Virus record (IMG/VR): IMGVR_UViG_3300010883_000335
Span: 1-27,252 of that record
DNA from: a virus
DNA: 27,252 nt
Direction: 5' to 3' (one strand)
Shown piece by piece: positions 9,295-17,867 of this stretch; positions within the stretch are counted from its first letter, which is position 1, and every line of letters begins with the position of its first letter. The position numbers and the translations under genes were made by a program. The notes under the pieces were generated by a model. The model was not told where the DNA came from. It searched no databases and was given only the letters and a program-made list of their open reading frames with translations.

Positions 9295-9302
9295 CAAAGT
9301 TA
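9295..9302 (-). promoter_or_regulatory. Bacteroidota-type promoter -7 element for scaffold-like and capsid genes
   Basis: The minus strand reads TAACTTTG (TAnnTTTG), 22 nt before the ATG at 9273, in the 59-bp gap after the portal gene. The leader ends ATCAAATCAAATG, the same 13-mer found before the genes starting at 17132 and 23778. A promoter here would raise scaffold and capsid mRNA above portal and terminase. Confidence 0.75.
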
Positions 9303-9332
9303 TGAAATTTTTTTCAACTATTTTTAAGTAAC

Positions 9333-11768
9333 TTATCTAGGTTCAAATTCTGCAAGGTCAAAACCATCTAAACTATCCTCATTGGATTCAAATCGTTGAG
9401 GAGGAGTATTGTTTTGTCTTTGTTCAATTAACCTAGACTGTTCGGTATTAGCCTGACTTATTCTCTCCGACTTGGCTCCTTCTCTTTGAGACTCTCTTTC
9501 CTTAAGAGAATTTTCGCTAACATCCGTTAATTGCTTATTATAATTAAACTCTTCCGCCATTAGCATTTTTTTCATTTCTGCTTCCGCCCTCATCTTCTCT
9601 ATTTCAAAAGCTACTTCAGCTTGTTTAATTTGCATTGCCGTTTGTCCTTCAAGTTGTATCTTTTCCATTGCCGCCTGTGCCGCCATCTGTTGAGATTGCA
9701 GTTGTCCTTGCTGCTGAATGGCTTGTTGCTCCATTGCCATTTTCTCATCATACTGTTGTTTCTGACGTCTCTTAACTTTTAACAATTGGTTTGCCATCTT
9801 AATATTTCTTATCTCACGTATATCTATAGCATCTTCAAGATTAATATCTTTCTGTTGTAGAGCCATTTGTATATTCCCTTCTAACATAGCTTTTTCTTCT
9901 TCGTCGGGAGCAACTCTAATAAAAATGCCAAAGTCATAAATATATAGGTCTTTAATATCTTCAAGAACTTTAAGATTATATTTACCTATCTTATTTGCGA
10001 ACTCTTCTTTAAAAGGAGCATACTCTAATATATCAGCTATTCTATAAGATAAAGCTTCTGCTAATGACCTTAATAAATAAAGGCTTGCATCTAAAATATG
10101 TCTAGTAGCGACATTAGAATTAAGAGCAGCAAGTTTTTGAACCCCCACAAGAGAATAAGGGTCAGGAGTTGTTCCATCCCTTGCTTCATTTAAACCTGTA
10201 CATGCTCGTATCATCTCCATATAATGATTGTAGTTTCCAATAAGAGCCTGCATTTTTTGTTGTCCTGTATTTCCTGTCAACTGAGTGACAGGGATTTTGC
10301 CATGATTATATTCTCCCTCTTGAGTGTAACTTCTTCCTATTACACTTCCCGTTTGGAAATAAAGGCGTAATGCATCTTCAGGATTATAGGAATTCCCGGT
10401 TCCCAAATCTACTTCGTTTAACCCATCGGCATCAATAAAGACACCGTCAGGGACCATCCTAGATATTACTTGTTGGAGTTTTAAGTGTGTAATCTGAATA
10501 AGGTCAGCAAAAGGTATCATCCTTTGAAGTAAAGACTCTATCCTTCCTTTATACATTCGTGGAGCCACGGCAATATAGTTTGGGAGAGCATGTTGGGTAG
10601 CTGACTTTGGTCGTACCATATTTTTAGCCATTTCCCATTTTAATATTATATTGGTCCCCATAATCATTACCCCATCATACCATACGTCAATGGTTTTCTC
10701 TATCTTCTCAAAATTGCCCTCTTCCATCATTTCGTCCGGGGGGTTAAAGGTATCATCTTTTTCAATTACCTTTTCTCCACCTCCTTCGCTTACTTTCTTT
10801 TTATGAACAACTTTTTTGGTAGTTTTATAATTAAAGTATAGAACTGTAGCAGTGTCCCTATAGAAAATGCTATTTTCCTGAAACTGTGCTACATTATAAT
10901 AATTGTACCAAGCCTGTGAATACTTTGATATAGTATTAAGGTCATCATTTGTAAGTGTGGGGTCAATTTTCATTAACTCAATTATAGGAATGGATTTTAT
11001 TTCTCCCCAATAGAAGCAATCTTTAAAATGAGGGTCTTCAGTATAACTGTAAATAACATTGGCAGGGTCTACATAATCAATAGTCACACCTGCTCCCGGA
11101 AGGAATTGAGTTTTCGTTATCCCTATACCTAAAACAGTGAGGTCATAATCCATGCGCTTACGCGTATCTATATAATGATTATCTTCAAGCATTGTATTTA
11201 TAGCCTCTTCTTCAGCAATCTCGATGGCAGGCTTATAATTTAGTTGCATAAATAAGGACAACTCTTCATCAGTATTGGGTAAGTTATCGGGGTCCATTGA
11301 GAAAGTATCTACTTGGAATTCTTCAGATATTACGGTAAGAATATCTTTAGCAATCATTTGGCCTTCTATTTCATCTTGATATTTGCTTCTATGAGCCGCC
11401 GACATGGCATCTTGTGCATATGCATTTACTTTAAAAAGACGGTCTGACATACCATTAACAACAATATCTACAAATTTAGGGATGATAGGAACAGGAGTCC
11501 AATCAAGATTAAGATATGATAAGTCTCCATCAATAGCTAACTCATTTTTATATTTGGCTATAGATTGTTCTCCACGCGCATATAGTCTAAGTCTATGAAA
11601 ATTTGCCCATTGGTCATAAAATCGACAATTGTTATAATCTCTTCTAAACCATTCATATTGAATAGCCTGTCCAATCTGTAATCCATATTCAAATGTCGCT
11701 TTCTCAGCATCGGACACAAACTGAGAAGGAAACCCACTAGGATTAATATTTATTTCTACTTCTTTCAT
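9333..11768 (-). CDS. Portal protein (crAss-like type), 811 aa
   Basis: Complete 811-aa ORF whose ATG shares one base with the terL stop (TAATG), indicating translational coupling. Residues 59-75 (RLRLYARGEQSIAKYKN) and 83-106 (LSYLNLDWTPVPIIPKF followed by VDIVVNG) form a signature I recognise from crAss-like portal proteins, and the length suits that family. The C-terminal region (about 655-745) is extremely Gln/Met/Ala/Glu-rich and predicted coiled coil, probably the barrel or internal extension. The portal is the dodecameric ring at the capsid vertex through which the terminase packages DNA and to which ring proteins dock. The gene follows terL directly and precedes the scaffold-like gene, the standard head-module order. 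Confidence 0.88.
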   Translation of the reverse strand: MKEVEININPSGFPSQFVSDAEKATFEYGLQIGQAIQYEWFRRDYNNCRFYDQWANFHRLRLYARGEQSIAKYKNELAIDGDLSYLNLDWTPVPIIPKFVDIVVNGMSDRLFKVNAYAQDAMSAAHRSKYQDEIEGQMIAKDILTVISEEFQVDTFSMDPDNLPNTDEELSLFMQLNYKPAIEIAEEEAINTMLEDNHYIDTRKRMDYDLTVLGIGITKTQFLPGAGVTIDYVDPANVIYSYTEDPHFKDCFYWGEIKSIPIIELMKIDPTLTNDDLNTISKYSQAWYNYYNVAQFQENSIFYRDTATVLYFNYKTTKKVVHKKKVSEGGGEKVIEKDDTFNPPDEMMEEGNFEKIEKTIDVWYDGVMIMGTNIILKWEMAKNMVRPKSATQHALPNYIAVAPRMYKGRIESLLQRMIPFADLIQITHLKLQQVISRMVPDGVFIDADGLNEVDLGTGNSYNPEDALRLYFQTGSVIGRSYTQEGEYNHGKIPVTQLTGNTGQQKMQALIGNYNHYMEMIRACTGLNEARDGTTPDPYSLVGVQKLAALNSNVATRHILDASLYLLRSLAEALSYRIADILEYAPFKEEFANKIGKYNLKVLEDIKDLYIYDFGIFIRVAPDEEEKAMLEGNIQMALQQKDINLEDAIDIREIRNIKMANQLLKVKRRQKQQYDEKMAMEQQAIQQQGQLQSQQMAAQAAMEKIQLEGQTAMQIKQAEVAFEIEKMRAEAEMKKMLMAEEFNYNKQLTDVSENSLKERESQREGAKSERISQANTEQSRLIEQRQNNTPPQRFESNEDSLDGFDLAEFEPR

Positions 11769-14008
11769 TATTTCAAAATTTCACTTAAACTACCCTTATT
11801 GTTATATGTTGCAAAGTTAATGCTTATTTTCGACTGTTCTTTTTGAGGGGTATACATGTGCTTTTGATTAGCCATTATCGCTAACCCGGAACTTATAGTA
11901 GCATCAAATTTAGTTCTATTATTAATATTAAATTTTGCCCAATCCTCTAATGTTCGTGTAAAGTTCATAGACCCCATCTCATCAGAATCTCTATAAACAC
12001 CTTGCAAGTCTATCCCTACATGCTTTTCAATATAGGATTCTATAGCCGATGCATGTGATTGTTTTACATCTTCAGATGAGTTAGGTATACCACCTAATTC
12101 TTTTTCTGTTTTTGATAACTTATTAAATACTTTATCAGGGCGATTTAGGCAAAACCCCCTATATCCTCTATTTTTAAAATGATATAATAATCTAGGTTTA
12201 TTATTTTCAATCAATATAGGCATACCATAGAATATACACGCCATAAGCACTTCTTCAAAAAATATCTCTGCCGTCTGTGGTCGTGCTACATACTCTAAAA
12301 AAAACTCATTGCTAGGAGCATCTTCCATATTAAATTTAGTGAGTCCGTGAAGTGCGCCATTTGAGCCACGCCCGCCTACTGTTCCTGATATATCATATGA
12401 GTCACACCCAAAAGAGCCGATATGCTCATTCCCCGGCAATTTGCGACCTCGTTTTTCAAGTGTTCTATTTTGTAAGTGTAGAGCAGGAATCCAAGAAAGA
12501 AGAAACCGCCCATGATTATTGGGCGTCCATATCACGCGAGTATCTTTAATCCCATCTTTCCAATGGAAAGACCCGCGCGTTAAGAAGTGTTCTTTTATTA
12601 AAGAATCATTATAGTCAATTTGTTGGTAAATTTTAGTTAGATTAAAAAGAGACTGTTGGCTCTCATCTCGAAAAGCATGTGACTGCGTTTTTGGAAACTG
12701 TCGATAGAATTCATTAAGAGCATCAGCGTCATTCTTTAGAGATGCTACTTCATTCTCCCAATATTGTAAGGCTCCCATCTTAATAGTTCCTCCATCAATA
12801 CCTTTAATGTGAGATGAAGGAGTATTAAATATAGGCATTCCATATCTATCAATATATCCCTCAAAATTCCATTCCATAGGAACAAACAGGCTATAAAGAC
12901 CGCTTTTTGTTTGTCCATTGCTATTGCGTTTTTCTATATTAGAGTCCTCAAATAACTTTTTAAAATTATCTCCTCCTTTATCAAGAGCATTAGAAGTTGA
13001 CCCCATCATGCATTTGCCTATAATTCGTGACCCTAAACGCAAGCAAGTCTTCGTTACTCGCCAATTATTTAGAATATTATCGGGCCTCATCCATTTACCG
13101 GACTCATCGTGTATTAAAAGCTGAAGTTTTTCTCCATCATAACTATTATCAGCAGTATTTTTCCAATCTATAGTAGTGTCTAACCCATCAAGTTCATCAT
13201 GAGATATATTATACATGTTTTTTTTGGTAATCTTAGCGGCAGGGATTCTATATGCTAATTCTGTTTTTGGTTTATCCATGCCATCTTGTATAGGAGAAAA
13301 GAAAAAGGGATAATTAGTTGAGATAGGAACTATCTTATCGGTAAACATTTTCTTAGCATCTGCCCCCGTCTTTGATAATACTCCTATACGAGAGTCTTTA
13401 GCTAGAGTGGCATTATTAACTGCTTCCGAAGACCCCATAAATGAGAATCCTGACCTCCTAATCTTTAAATAACACATACCAAAGCTTCTATCGTCAGCTT
13501 TACATGCTTCCCAAAAAATAAAAAACAAACGATTTGCTTCCCTAAAATCGGGATATCCTATATCGATTTTTGTCCATTGAAGATACATGTAATGAGACCC
13601 TGTAATATATGTTGATAGGGTCTTATTCGTAAACCAATGTCCTTGTTCTCTTTTATCAAACTCTGCTTCAATATAATCTACCCATTGCGCCTTAAAAGCA
13701 CTTGGCATCTCGTTCCATTGAAAGATGGTTTTTATTTTCTTTAATATTTTAGGTTGGGGAATGCGTTCCCAATACTGTTCTATTGGTATCCTTGAGGATA
13801 CTTTTTTAGGAATAGATGGTAAAGCTATATATAGACCACTTATGTTATATATATCTCCAATAGTCCCATTTTGGGAGATAACTATTATATCATATTTTTC
13901 ATTATAACCATAAAGCCAAGACCGATTATTATTCTTTCGTTTAATAACGCCACTTGGAACAATATCTTTTACTATTCCATATAATTTATTTTGACCTTCG
14001 CTCTGCAA
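11768..14008 (-). CDS. terL: Terminase large subunit, 746 aa
   Basis: Complete 746-aa ORF, the ATPase/nuclease motor that packages the genome. Visible motifs are a Walker A-type segment KIRRSGFSFMGSS (182-194; divergent, as in many large terminases), Walker B LQLLIHDESGKW (295-306, D301/E302), a coupling-type GSTSN (336-340), the linker YRQFPKTQSHAF (435-446) and an RNase H-like nuclease signature GCDSYD (534-539). The start overlaps the upstream 93-aa gene by 23 bp and the stop overlaps the portal start by one base. The gene contains a copy of the 16-bp palindrome at 13786-13801, encoding VSSRI near residues 70-74. No interruption is seen. The assignment is secure, and crAss-like affinity is supported by the neighbouring portal. 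Confidence 0.9.
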   Translation of the reverse strand: MQSEGQNKLYGIVKDIVPSGVIKRKNNNRSWLYGYNEKYDIIVISQNGTIGDIYNISGLYIALPSIPKKVSSRIPIEQYWERIPQPKILKKIKTIFQWNEMPSAFKAQWVDYIEAEFDKREQGHWFTNKTLSTYITGSHYMYLQWTKIDIGYPDFREANRLFFIFWEACKADDRSFGMCYLKIRRSGFSFMGSSEAVNNATLAKDSRIGVLSKTGADAKKMFTDKIVPISTNYPFFFSPIQDGMDKPKTELAYRIPAAKITKKNMYNISHDELDGLDTTIDWKNTADNSYDGEKLQLLIHDESGKWMRPDNILNNWRVTKTCLRLGSRIIGKCMMGSTSNALDKGGDNFKKLFEDSNIEKRNSNGQTKSGLYSLFVPMEWNFEGYIDRYGMPIFNTPSSHIKGIDGGTIKMGALQYWENEVASLKNDADALNEFYRQFPKTQSHAFRDESQQSLFNLTKIYQQIDYNDSLIKEHFLTRGSFHWKDGIKDTRVIWTPNNHGRFLLSWIPALHLQNRTLEKRGRKLPGNEHIGSFGCDSYDISGTVGGRGSNGALHGLTKFNMEDAPSNEFFLEYVARPQTAEIFFEEVLMACIFYGMPILIENNKPRLLYHFKNRGYRGFCLNRPDKVFNKLSKTEKELGGIPNSSEDVKQSHASAIESYIEKHVGIDLQGVYRDSDEMGSMNFTRTLEDWAKFNINNRTKFDATISSGLAIMANQKHMYTPQKEQSKISINFATYNNKGSLSEILK
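13786..13801. repeat. Palindrome variant GTATCCTTGAGGATAC inside terL, copy 5
   Basis: One-base variant of the dispersed 16-bp palindrome with intact 6-bp arms, located in the terL coding sequence. On the plus strand, antisense to terL, it is followed by CTTTTTT, giving it the form of an antisense intrinsic terminator. Its minus-strand reading is identical to the copy at 25646. Confidence 0.7.
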
Positions 14009-14267
14009 ATCCTTGTTTTATGTCAATATCACTACGACCATTTATGGATAAGGCGATGTTTTCTCTTTCTTCTTCTATTCTATTGAGAATATCAAAAGCA
14101 TCAAAAATACATAGCTTCTTTGTGGCAGCAGCATTTTTTAATCTATCGGAAGCCAAGTCATCTTCAGGGTCGGGCTTAATAATATCCTCTTTAGCTACCT
14201 TTATCAGATGTTGGACGGCTTGTTCTCCTGCCTCAATTATTTTTAGTTTTATATCAGTATGTTTCAT
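13986..14267 (-). CDS. Putative terminase small subunit, 93 aa
   Basis: Small, charged, probably all-helical 93-aa protein encoded just upstream of terL and overlapping it by 23 bp. Visible segments are IKLKIIEAGEQAVQHLIKVA (6-25), DDLASDRLKNAAATKKL (36-52) and a basic C-terminus GFAERRSK. I recall similar short proteins directly before terL in other Bacteroidota phages. The helical size, the coupling to terL and the absence of any other candidate suggest the DNA-recognition terminase subunit. No classical helix-turn-helix signature is obvious, so this remains a positional inference. It overlaps the 191-aa gene upstream by 14 bp. Confidence 0.5.
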   Translation of the reverse strand: MKHTDIKLKIIEAGEQAVQHLIKVAKEDIIKPDPEDDLASDRLKNAAATKKLCIFDAFDILNRIEEERENIALSINGRSDIDIKQGFAERRSK

Positions 14268-14829
14268 TTAATTTAATTGATATATTATTGGTAAACATTC
14301 TATATAATTTTTCTCCATCAACTATAAATTCATAATCCGAATGAGGGGTGTAGCAAATTATATCTCCAACTTTTAAACCTAAATTTAACAATTCTTCATT
14401 AATATATCTAATCTTCCCCATTAATGGCTCTTCATTAGTGAATTTAGTTAGATAATATTCCTGTTCCGCGATAGGTTCAATAAAACAGTATTTAGAATGC
14501 GACTTCCATTCTCCTTTATGTTTATATAAAAAGAATTGGTCTTCATCAATAAAAAAAATATCATCACGAAGAAAGCTACGCCCACTTTTCTCTCTTCCTT
14601 GCATATCATAATAGTACTTAAATACATTATGGTGTACCAATAGAGTATCTCCCTTTCGTATTTTTCCTTTATATCCTATAGGAGTTTCTACAACATTGGC
14701 ATATCGATTAGAAAAACGATGGTCTTCGGTGTCGGTGCTAGTGATGACTTCCAATCCGCCAATATTTTTAGTATTATCATATCTCTTTCCGTTGTTTGGC
14801 TTAATAATAAAAAAAAATGGAGATTTCAT
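14254..14829 (-). CDS. Tandem (double-domain) GroES-like co-chaperonin, 191 aa
   Basis: This 191-aa protein reads as two Cpn10-like halves. The first (about 5-75) has IIKPNNGKRYDN and GKIRKGDTLLVHHNVF (55-70), matching the GroES pattern of a strand followed by 'VGD-hydrophobic'. The second (about 113-188) has YCFIEPIAE, EPLMGKIRYI, VGDIICYTPHSDYEFIVDGE (154-173) and LYRMFTNNISI, closely following the GroES C-terminal pattern GDxVxFxxxxxxExxIDGEExLIMxExDILAI. A GroES monomer is about 95 aa, so two halves fit the length. The gene sits between small membrane-protein genes and the terminase, overlapping the upstream gene by ATGA and the downstream gene by 14 bp. It is separate from the 85-aa GroES beside groEL. 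It could be a dedicated co-chaperonin for capsid folding, as T4 gp31 is, or a structural protein using the fold. Confidence 0.65.
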   Translation of the reverse strand: MKSPFFFIIKPNNGKRYDNTKNIGGLEVITSTDTEDHRFSNRYANVVETPIGYKGKIRKGDTLLVHHNVFKYYYDMQGREKSGRSFLRDDIFFIDEDQFFLYKHKGEWKSHSKYCFIEPIAEQEYYLTKFTNEEPLMGKIRYINEELLNLGLKVGDIICYTPHSDYEFIVDGEKLYRMFTNNISIKLNETY

Positions 14830-15011
14830 TTTGTAGTTTGTTTATAATCTAAAATAAATCCTATAAAAACTATAATGTTCATGCCTATCGAAGCACCGAT
14901 TTCATGTATATCCTCAAAAACATTTAAGGATAAGTGAATATGGCCTACCATCCAAAAAGGGATAGCAAGGTTTTGGCTTATCCATATAAGCGTAAACTTT
15001 ATAAAGTTCAT
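14826..15011 (-). CDS. Small two-helix membrane protein, 61 aa
   Basis: The 61-aa ORF contains two hydrophobic helices (about residues 4-22 and 41-55) separated by a polar loop with HEIG, and ends in a polar tail DYKQTTK. The inner-membrane location is inferred from hydrophobicity. Its stop overlaps the start of the GroES-like gene (ATGA), and it begins one base past the 74-aa gene. I recall similar mini membrane proteins in marine phages but no function. A second holin or antiholin is possible but not shown. Confidence 0.5.
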   Translation of the reverse strand: MNFIKFTLIWISQNLAIPFWMVGHIHLSLNVFEDIHEIGASIGMNIIVFIGFILDYKQTTK

Positions 15012-15012
15012 G

Positions 15013-15237
15013 CTAAAAATTAATATTATACTCTATAGCAATCGGTATTGGCGCTTTGAATTCCTTCCATAAGCGCACTTCTTTATCTTTTACAATCCAA
15101 ATCTTTATAGAGTCGGCTCTATCATCATGTTGTATTAGATGAATGGAAAATCCATCCCCCAAAACGGGTTGCCCTACAATATAATGCATCGCTCCCGACT
15201 TATAGTCCGGCCCTACGGATATTTTTCTTATATCCAT
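15013..15237 (-). CDS. Conserved small protein of unknown function, 74 aa
   Basis: The 74-aa ORF begins MDIRKISVGPDYKSGAMHY, a pattern I associate with a short conserved protein of marine phages without assigned function. It appears to be a single compact beta-rich domain, with alternating hydrophobic strands (IHLIQHD, IKIWIVKD, EVRLWKEF). It starts four bases after the YadA-like fibre gene, on an ATTAATCAAATG leader, and ends one base before the 61-aa membrane protein gene, so it belongs to the same operon. No catalytic or metal-binding motif is seen. Confidence 0.5.
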   Translation of the reverse strand: MDIRKISVGPDYKSGAMHYIVGQPVLGDGFSIHLIQHDDRADSIKIWIVKDKEVRLWKEFKAPIPIAIEYNINF

Positions 15238-15241
15238 TTGA

Positions 15242-16909
15242 TTAATATACTATACATATTTGTGCCGCCTGTCCCGGTGGCAATGCGCCTAATGGCCCTA
15301 AGACATATAAGTCTCCGGGCAATAGAACCCCCAATGCCGTTGCGTTATCGGGAAACACTTTTATATTCGATGCTTGACTCGAAAATCCCGTTCCTAAATT
15401 AATATCCCGAATAGAATCAGAAAGTCTAAATTCTTGTGTTCTCTGAATTAGCACTGCTGAACCAAGACCTATAGAGTCTACGGCGTTAGGGAAATTGTGT
15501 TGGGCTTGAAATCCAATAGCGACATTTCGACTTCCTAAATCTATTGCCGGATTGTTTAATGCCTCCGTCCCTATAGCTACATTATCCCTCGGAATTGCTC
15601 CGATTAAAGCATTAAAAGCAGTAGTGCCAATGGCTATATTATTTCCTCCCGTAGCGGTAGCGATTGTAGATGTTCCTATAGCAATATCATTGGCTCCTCC
15701 TCTTGCCATAGCCCTAAAACCAATGGCTATAGCCTCATTATGGGCTCCTCCAAGGGGAGTCATGGCATCTGTTCCAATCCCGATATTAAAATTTCCACTA
15801 TTACCATTCGCTCTGCGCCCAATCGCAATCCCCTCTTCGCCTGCGGGCAACGTCATAGCTTGGTTCCCAACGACTACATTATAGCTTTGAGTAGTGATGC
15901 CTCCGCCGGTATTATCTCCAACAACAATATTATGCCTACCTAAACTGATAGAAATACCCGTAGAAGACCCTAATGCCGTATTGCCATCTGCAATTCCTAC
16001 CGAAGATAAGGAATCCACACCTACTGCCGTATTGCCAACTCCACGGGTTATTTGTAGGGCCTGTCTGCCTACTGCCGTATTGCCATCTCCCGCTATCCCT
16101 GATAATGCATTTTTTCCAATTGCAGTATTGAAATTTGAAGTGGATAAAGAACCCCCTGCTTCATAGCCTAATGCCGTATTAGAAATTCCGGTACTTAATC
16201 CTATAAGTGACCTTATGCCTATAGCCGTATTGTTAATAGACCCTGCTAATGCATTCCCTAAAGCAAGCAACCCATAGGATAAGTTATCATCTCCTACAGG
16301 ATGTTTTACACGAGCAAGAAGATAATTGTCTATTAAGGTTAACCCATTAGGAATTTGTCCAAGGTATAATTCTCCCGTTCCCGATTCATCATTTAGAATG
16401 TTCGTAGATTCAAGAGGAGGCAATCCGAGTCCCGGCGCACCGTACCAAAATTTTTGTGCCGTTAAAGAGGGTTGGGAATCATCTAGCCACTCTATGCCCA
16501 TACCGGGACCTTTGCTTTTTAAAACTTGACCTGCCGTGCCACTTCCACCAAGACTATCTTTAAATTCTCCAATAAGACTAAAGTATCCGCCTACACTAAC
16601 ATCCCCTGCCGCAATAATATCTCCATTGCCGGGGACGCCGGGCCCTAATCGTGGATTAAGTTGAAGTTCTGTTACCCCACCATTTTGTAGTATTATAGCT
16701 GATTCCCCCGTGCCAATTATAGGAGCATCGGAAACATTCCCTGCTTGTAATACCGCGGCTAATGTATCGACGGGGTCTAATCCGGCAATATCGCCAAGTT
16801 TAAAATTTTGTGTCTCTTTGTTTCCCGTTATGGACTCTGTACCAATTACATAATCATTATCTACAGGTGTTCCAAACGGATACGAGGTAGTATTACTTAT
16901 CTTTCCCAT
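15242..16909 (-). CDS. YadA-head-like repeat tail fibre/adhesin, 555 aa
   Basis: Complete 555-aa ORF. The N-terminal part (1-140) includes GSGTAGQVLKSKGPGMGIEW (123-142), a GxGQVL-type motif common in phage fibre proteins. From about residue 213 to 490 there are many repeats of the trimeric-autotransporter head type, such as NTAIGKNAL, NTAVGRQAL, NTAVGVDSL, NIAIGTTAF and NVAIGTEAL, which form left-handed beta-rolls in YadA-like trimers. The C-terminus (VLLPGDLYVLGPLGALPPGQ) resembles fibre tips and there is no peptidase S74 chaperone domain. It overlaps the 79-aa gene upstream by 17 bp. It probably forms a trimeric receptor-binding or head fibre. Trimerisation is inferred from the family. Confidence 0.8.
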   Translation of the reverse strand: MGKISNTTSYPFGTPVDNDYVIGTESITGNKETQNFKLGDIAGLDPVDTLAAVLQAGNVSDAPIIGTGESAIILQNGGVTELQLNPRLGPGVPGNGDIIAAGDVSVGGYFSLIGEFKDSLGGSGTAGQVLKSKGPGMGIEWLDDSQPSLTAQKFWYGAPGLGLPPLESTNILNDESGTGELYLGQIPNGLTLIDNYLLARVKHPVGDDNLSYGLLALGNALAGSINNTAIGIRSLIGLSTGISNTALGYEAGGSLSTSNFNTAIGKNALSGIAGDGNTAVGRQALQITRGVGNTAVGVDSLSSVGIADGNTALGSSTGISISLGRHNIVVGDNTGGGITTQSYNVVVGNQAMTLPAGEEGIAIGRRANGNSGNFNIGIGTDAMTPLGGAHNEAIAIGFRAMARGGANDIAIGTSTIATATGGNNIAIGTTAFNALIGAIPRDNVAIGTEALNNPAIDLGSRNVAIGFQAQHNFPNAVDSIGLGSAVLIQRTQEFRLSDSIRDINLGTGFSSQASNIKVFPDNATALGVLLPGDLYVLGPLGALPPGQAAQICIVY

Positions 16910-17132
16910 TTTCTTTTTTAGTTATCTCGCCCGTATCCATATTAAGAACAGAATCAGGGCCATATTTGTCAATTAATTTCTTTTCTTGAATTCCAAACTG
17001 CTCCTGTATTGAACCAATATTTCTTATAACATCTAATTTTTGGAGTTCTAACTCCCCTAATGCCATTTTTTTCTTATTAAACTCAGTGTTTAAAGTTCTT
17101 ATAGTTTGAAGTTCTTCTGTTTCTACTTTCAT
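16893..17132 (-). CDS. Small coiled-coil virion-associated candidate, 79 aa
   Basis: The 79-aa ORF has a long heptad-like helix (about 3-55) ending in KYGPDSVLNMDTGEI (56-70) and a basic-acidic tail. I recall this short coiled-coil with the same ending from other marine phages, without a known role. It is the first gene after the promoter at 17158-17165, with the ATCAAATCAAATG leader, and its 3' end overlaps the YadA-like fibre gene by 17 bp. That coupling suggests a fibre-attachment or fibre-chaperone function. This is context inference only. Confidence 0.55.
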   Translation of the reverse strand: MKVETEELQTIRTLNTEFNKKKMALGELELQKLDVIRNIGSIQEQFGIQEKKLIDKYGPDSVLNMDTGEITKKENGKDK

Positions 17133-17157
17133 TTGATTTGATTTAATTTATTTATTA

Positions 17158-17165
17158 CAAAGATA
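17158..17165 (-). promoter_or_regulatory. Bacteroidota-type promoter -7 element for the fibre and packaging operon
   Basis: The minus strand reads TATCTTTG, 26 nt before the ATG at 17132. The element directly abuts the stop codon of the holin candidate (17166-17168). The leader is ATTAAATCAAATCAAATG. This is the first promoter upstream of the fibre, GroES-like and terminase genes. Confidence 0.75.
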
Positions 17166-17435
17166 TTAAAATAATTTTAACAACTCTTTAAGTTCTGATA
17201 TTGATAAAACGCCCCCTAAGACGGCTATCAATAAAATTACAGGAACCAAAGAAGATATTATCTCCAAATAAGGAATATCTCCCGATGGGCTTTCTTTAGT
17301 TTCTTGTTGAGTTTTAGTTATTGCTCCCCCTAATGCCGCATTATCAAATACCTTTAACATCGTTGAGCCTGCCTTTTTTAAATTCTTCTTCAGAATTAAT
17401 TCTTTTAATAATTTCATAACTATATAGTTTAACAT
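17166..17435 (-). CDS. Putative holin, 89 aa
   Basis: The 89-aa protein has a basic N-terminal part (KLLKELILKKNLKKAG), a polar middle and one strong transmembrane segment at about 58-78 (IISSLVPVILLIAVLGGV), with a short charged C-terminus. It directly follows the amidase gene with no spacing. Holin next to endolysin is the usual lysis pair and the size fits, but a single visible TM and no family motif make this a context-based call. An internal Met at residue 7 (MKLLKEL) is an alternative start. Confidence 0.5.
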   Translation of the reverse strand: MLNYIVMKLLKELILKKNLKKAGSTMLKVFDNAALGGAITKTQQETKESPSGDIPYLEIISSLVPVILLIAVLGGVLSISELKELLKLF

Positions 17436-17864
17436 TTATAAATTTTCTTTCGACCCTATTCCTTCATATTCCTTTTTGGCATCAAATGATGGACACGCCT
17501 TATTGGAAAAATCCCTATGGCCATATATGGTAGCATCGGGATGTAATAGTTTTAGGACCCTAATTAATAATATAAGTGCCTCTTTTTGTTCGCAAGTTCT
17601 CGTATCCTTTGGAGTGATGCCATCTTCTTCTACTCCCCCAATATAACAAACTCCAATAGAATTGGAGTTATACCCTTGGCAATGAGCGCCAATGTCTTTT
17701 ACTGCACGCCCATATTCTATAATTCCGTCAAGGAGAACTACGTAATGGTATCCTATTCCTTTCCATCCTCGGTCTTTATGCCATCTATCTATTATTTCTG
17801 CATCGATATTTTGTCCCTCACGGGTAGCAGAACAATGGATTATTATTTCATTTATATCTCTCAT
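17436..17864 (-). CDS. Endolysin: N-acetylmuramoyl-L-alanine amidase (T7-lysozyme type), 142 aa
   Basis: The 142-aa single-domain amidase_2/PGRP-type enzyme cleaves the bond between N-acetylmuramic acid and the peptide stem of peptidoglycan at lysis. Motifs are IIHCSAT with Zn ligand H10, WKGIGYHYVV with Y39, and IYGHRDFSNKACPSFD with H116, K122 and C124. These correspond to T7 lysozyme Zn ligands H17, H122 and C130 and catalytic Y46 and K128, so the active site is complete. No signal peptide is seen, so it should need the neighbouring holin for export. It starts three bases after the LamG-like gene and abuts the holin candidate. Confidence 0.92.
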   Translation of the reverse strand: MRDINEIIIHCSATREGQNIDAEIIDRWHKDRGWKGIGYHYVVLLDGIIEYGRAVKDIGAHCQGYNSNSIGVCYIGGVEEDGITPKDTRTCEQKEALILLIRVLKLLHPDATIYGHRDFSNKACPSFDAKKEYEGIGSKENL

Positions 17865-17867
17865 ATT

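Noticed and set aside
15552-16166. Plus-strand ORFs antisense to the YadA-like fibre
   Set aside because: They follow from the repeated codons of the fibre and have Pro/Ala/Ile-rich artefact composition.
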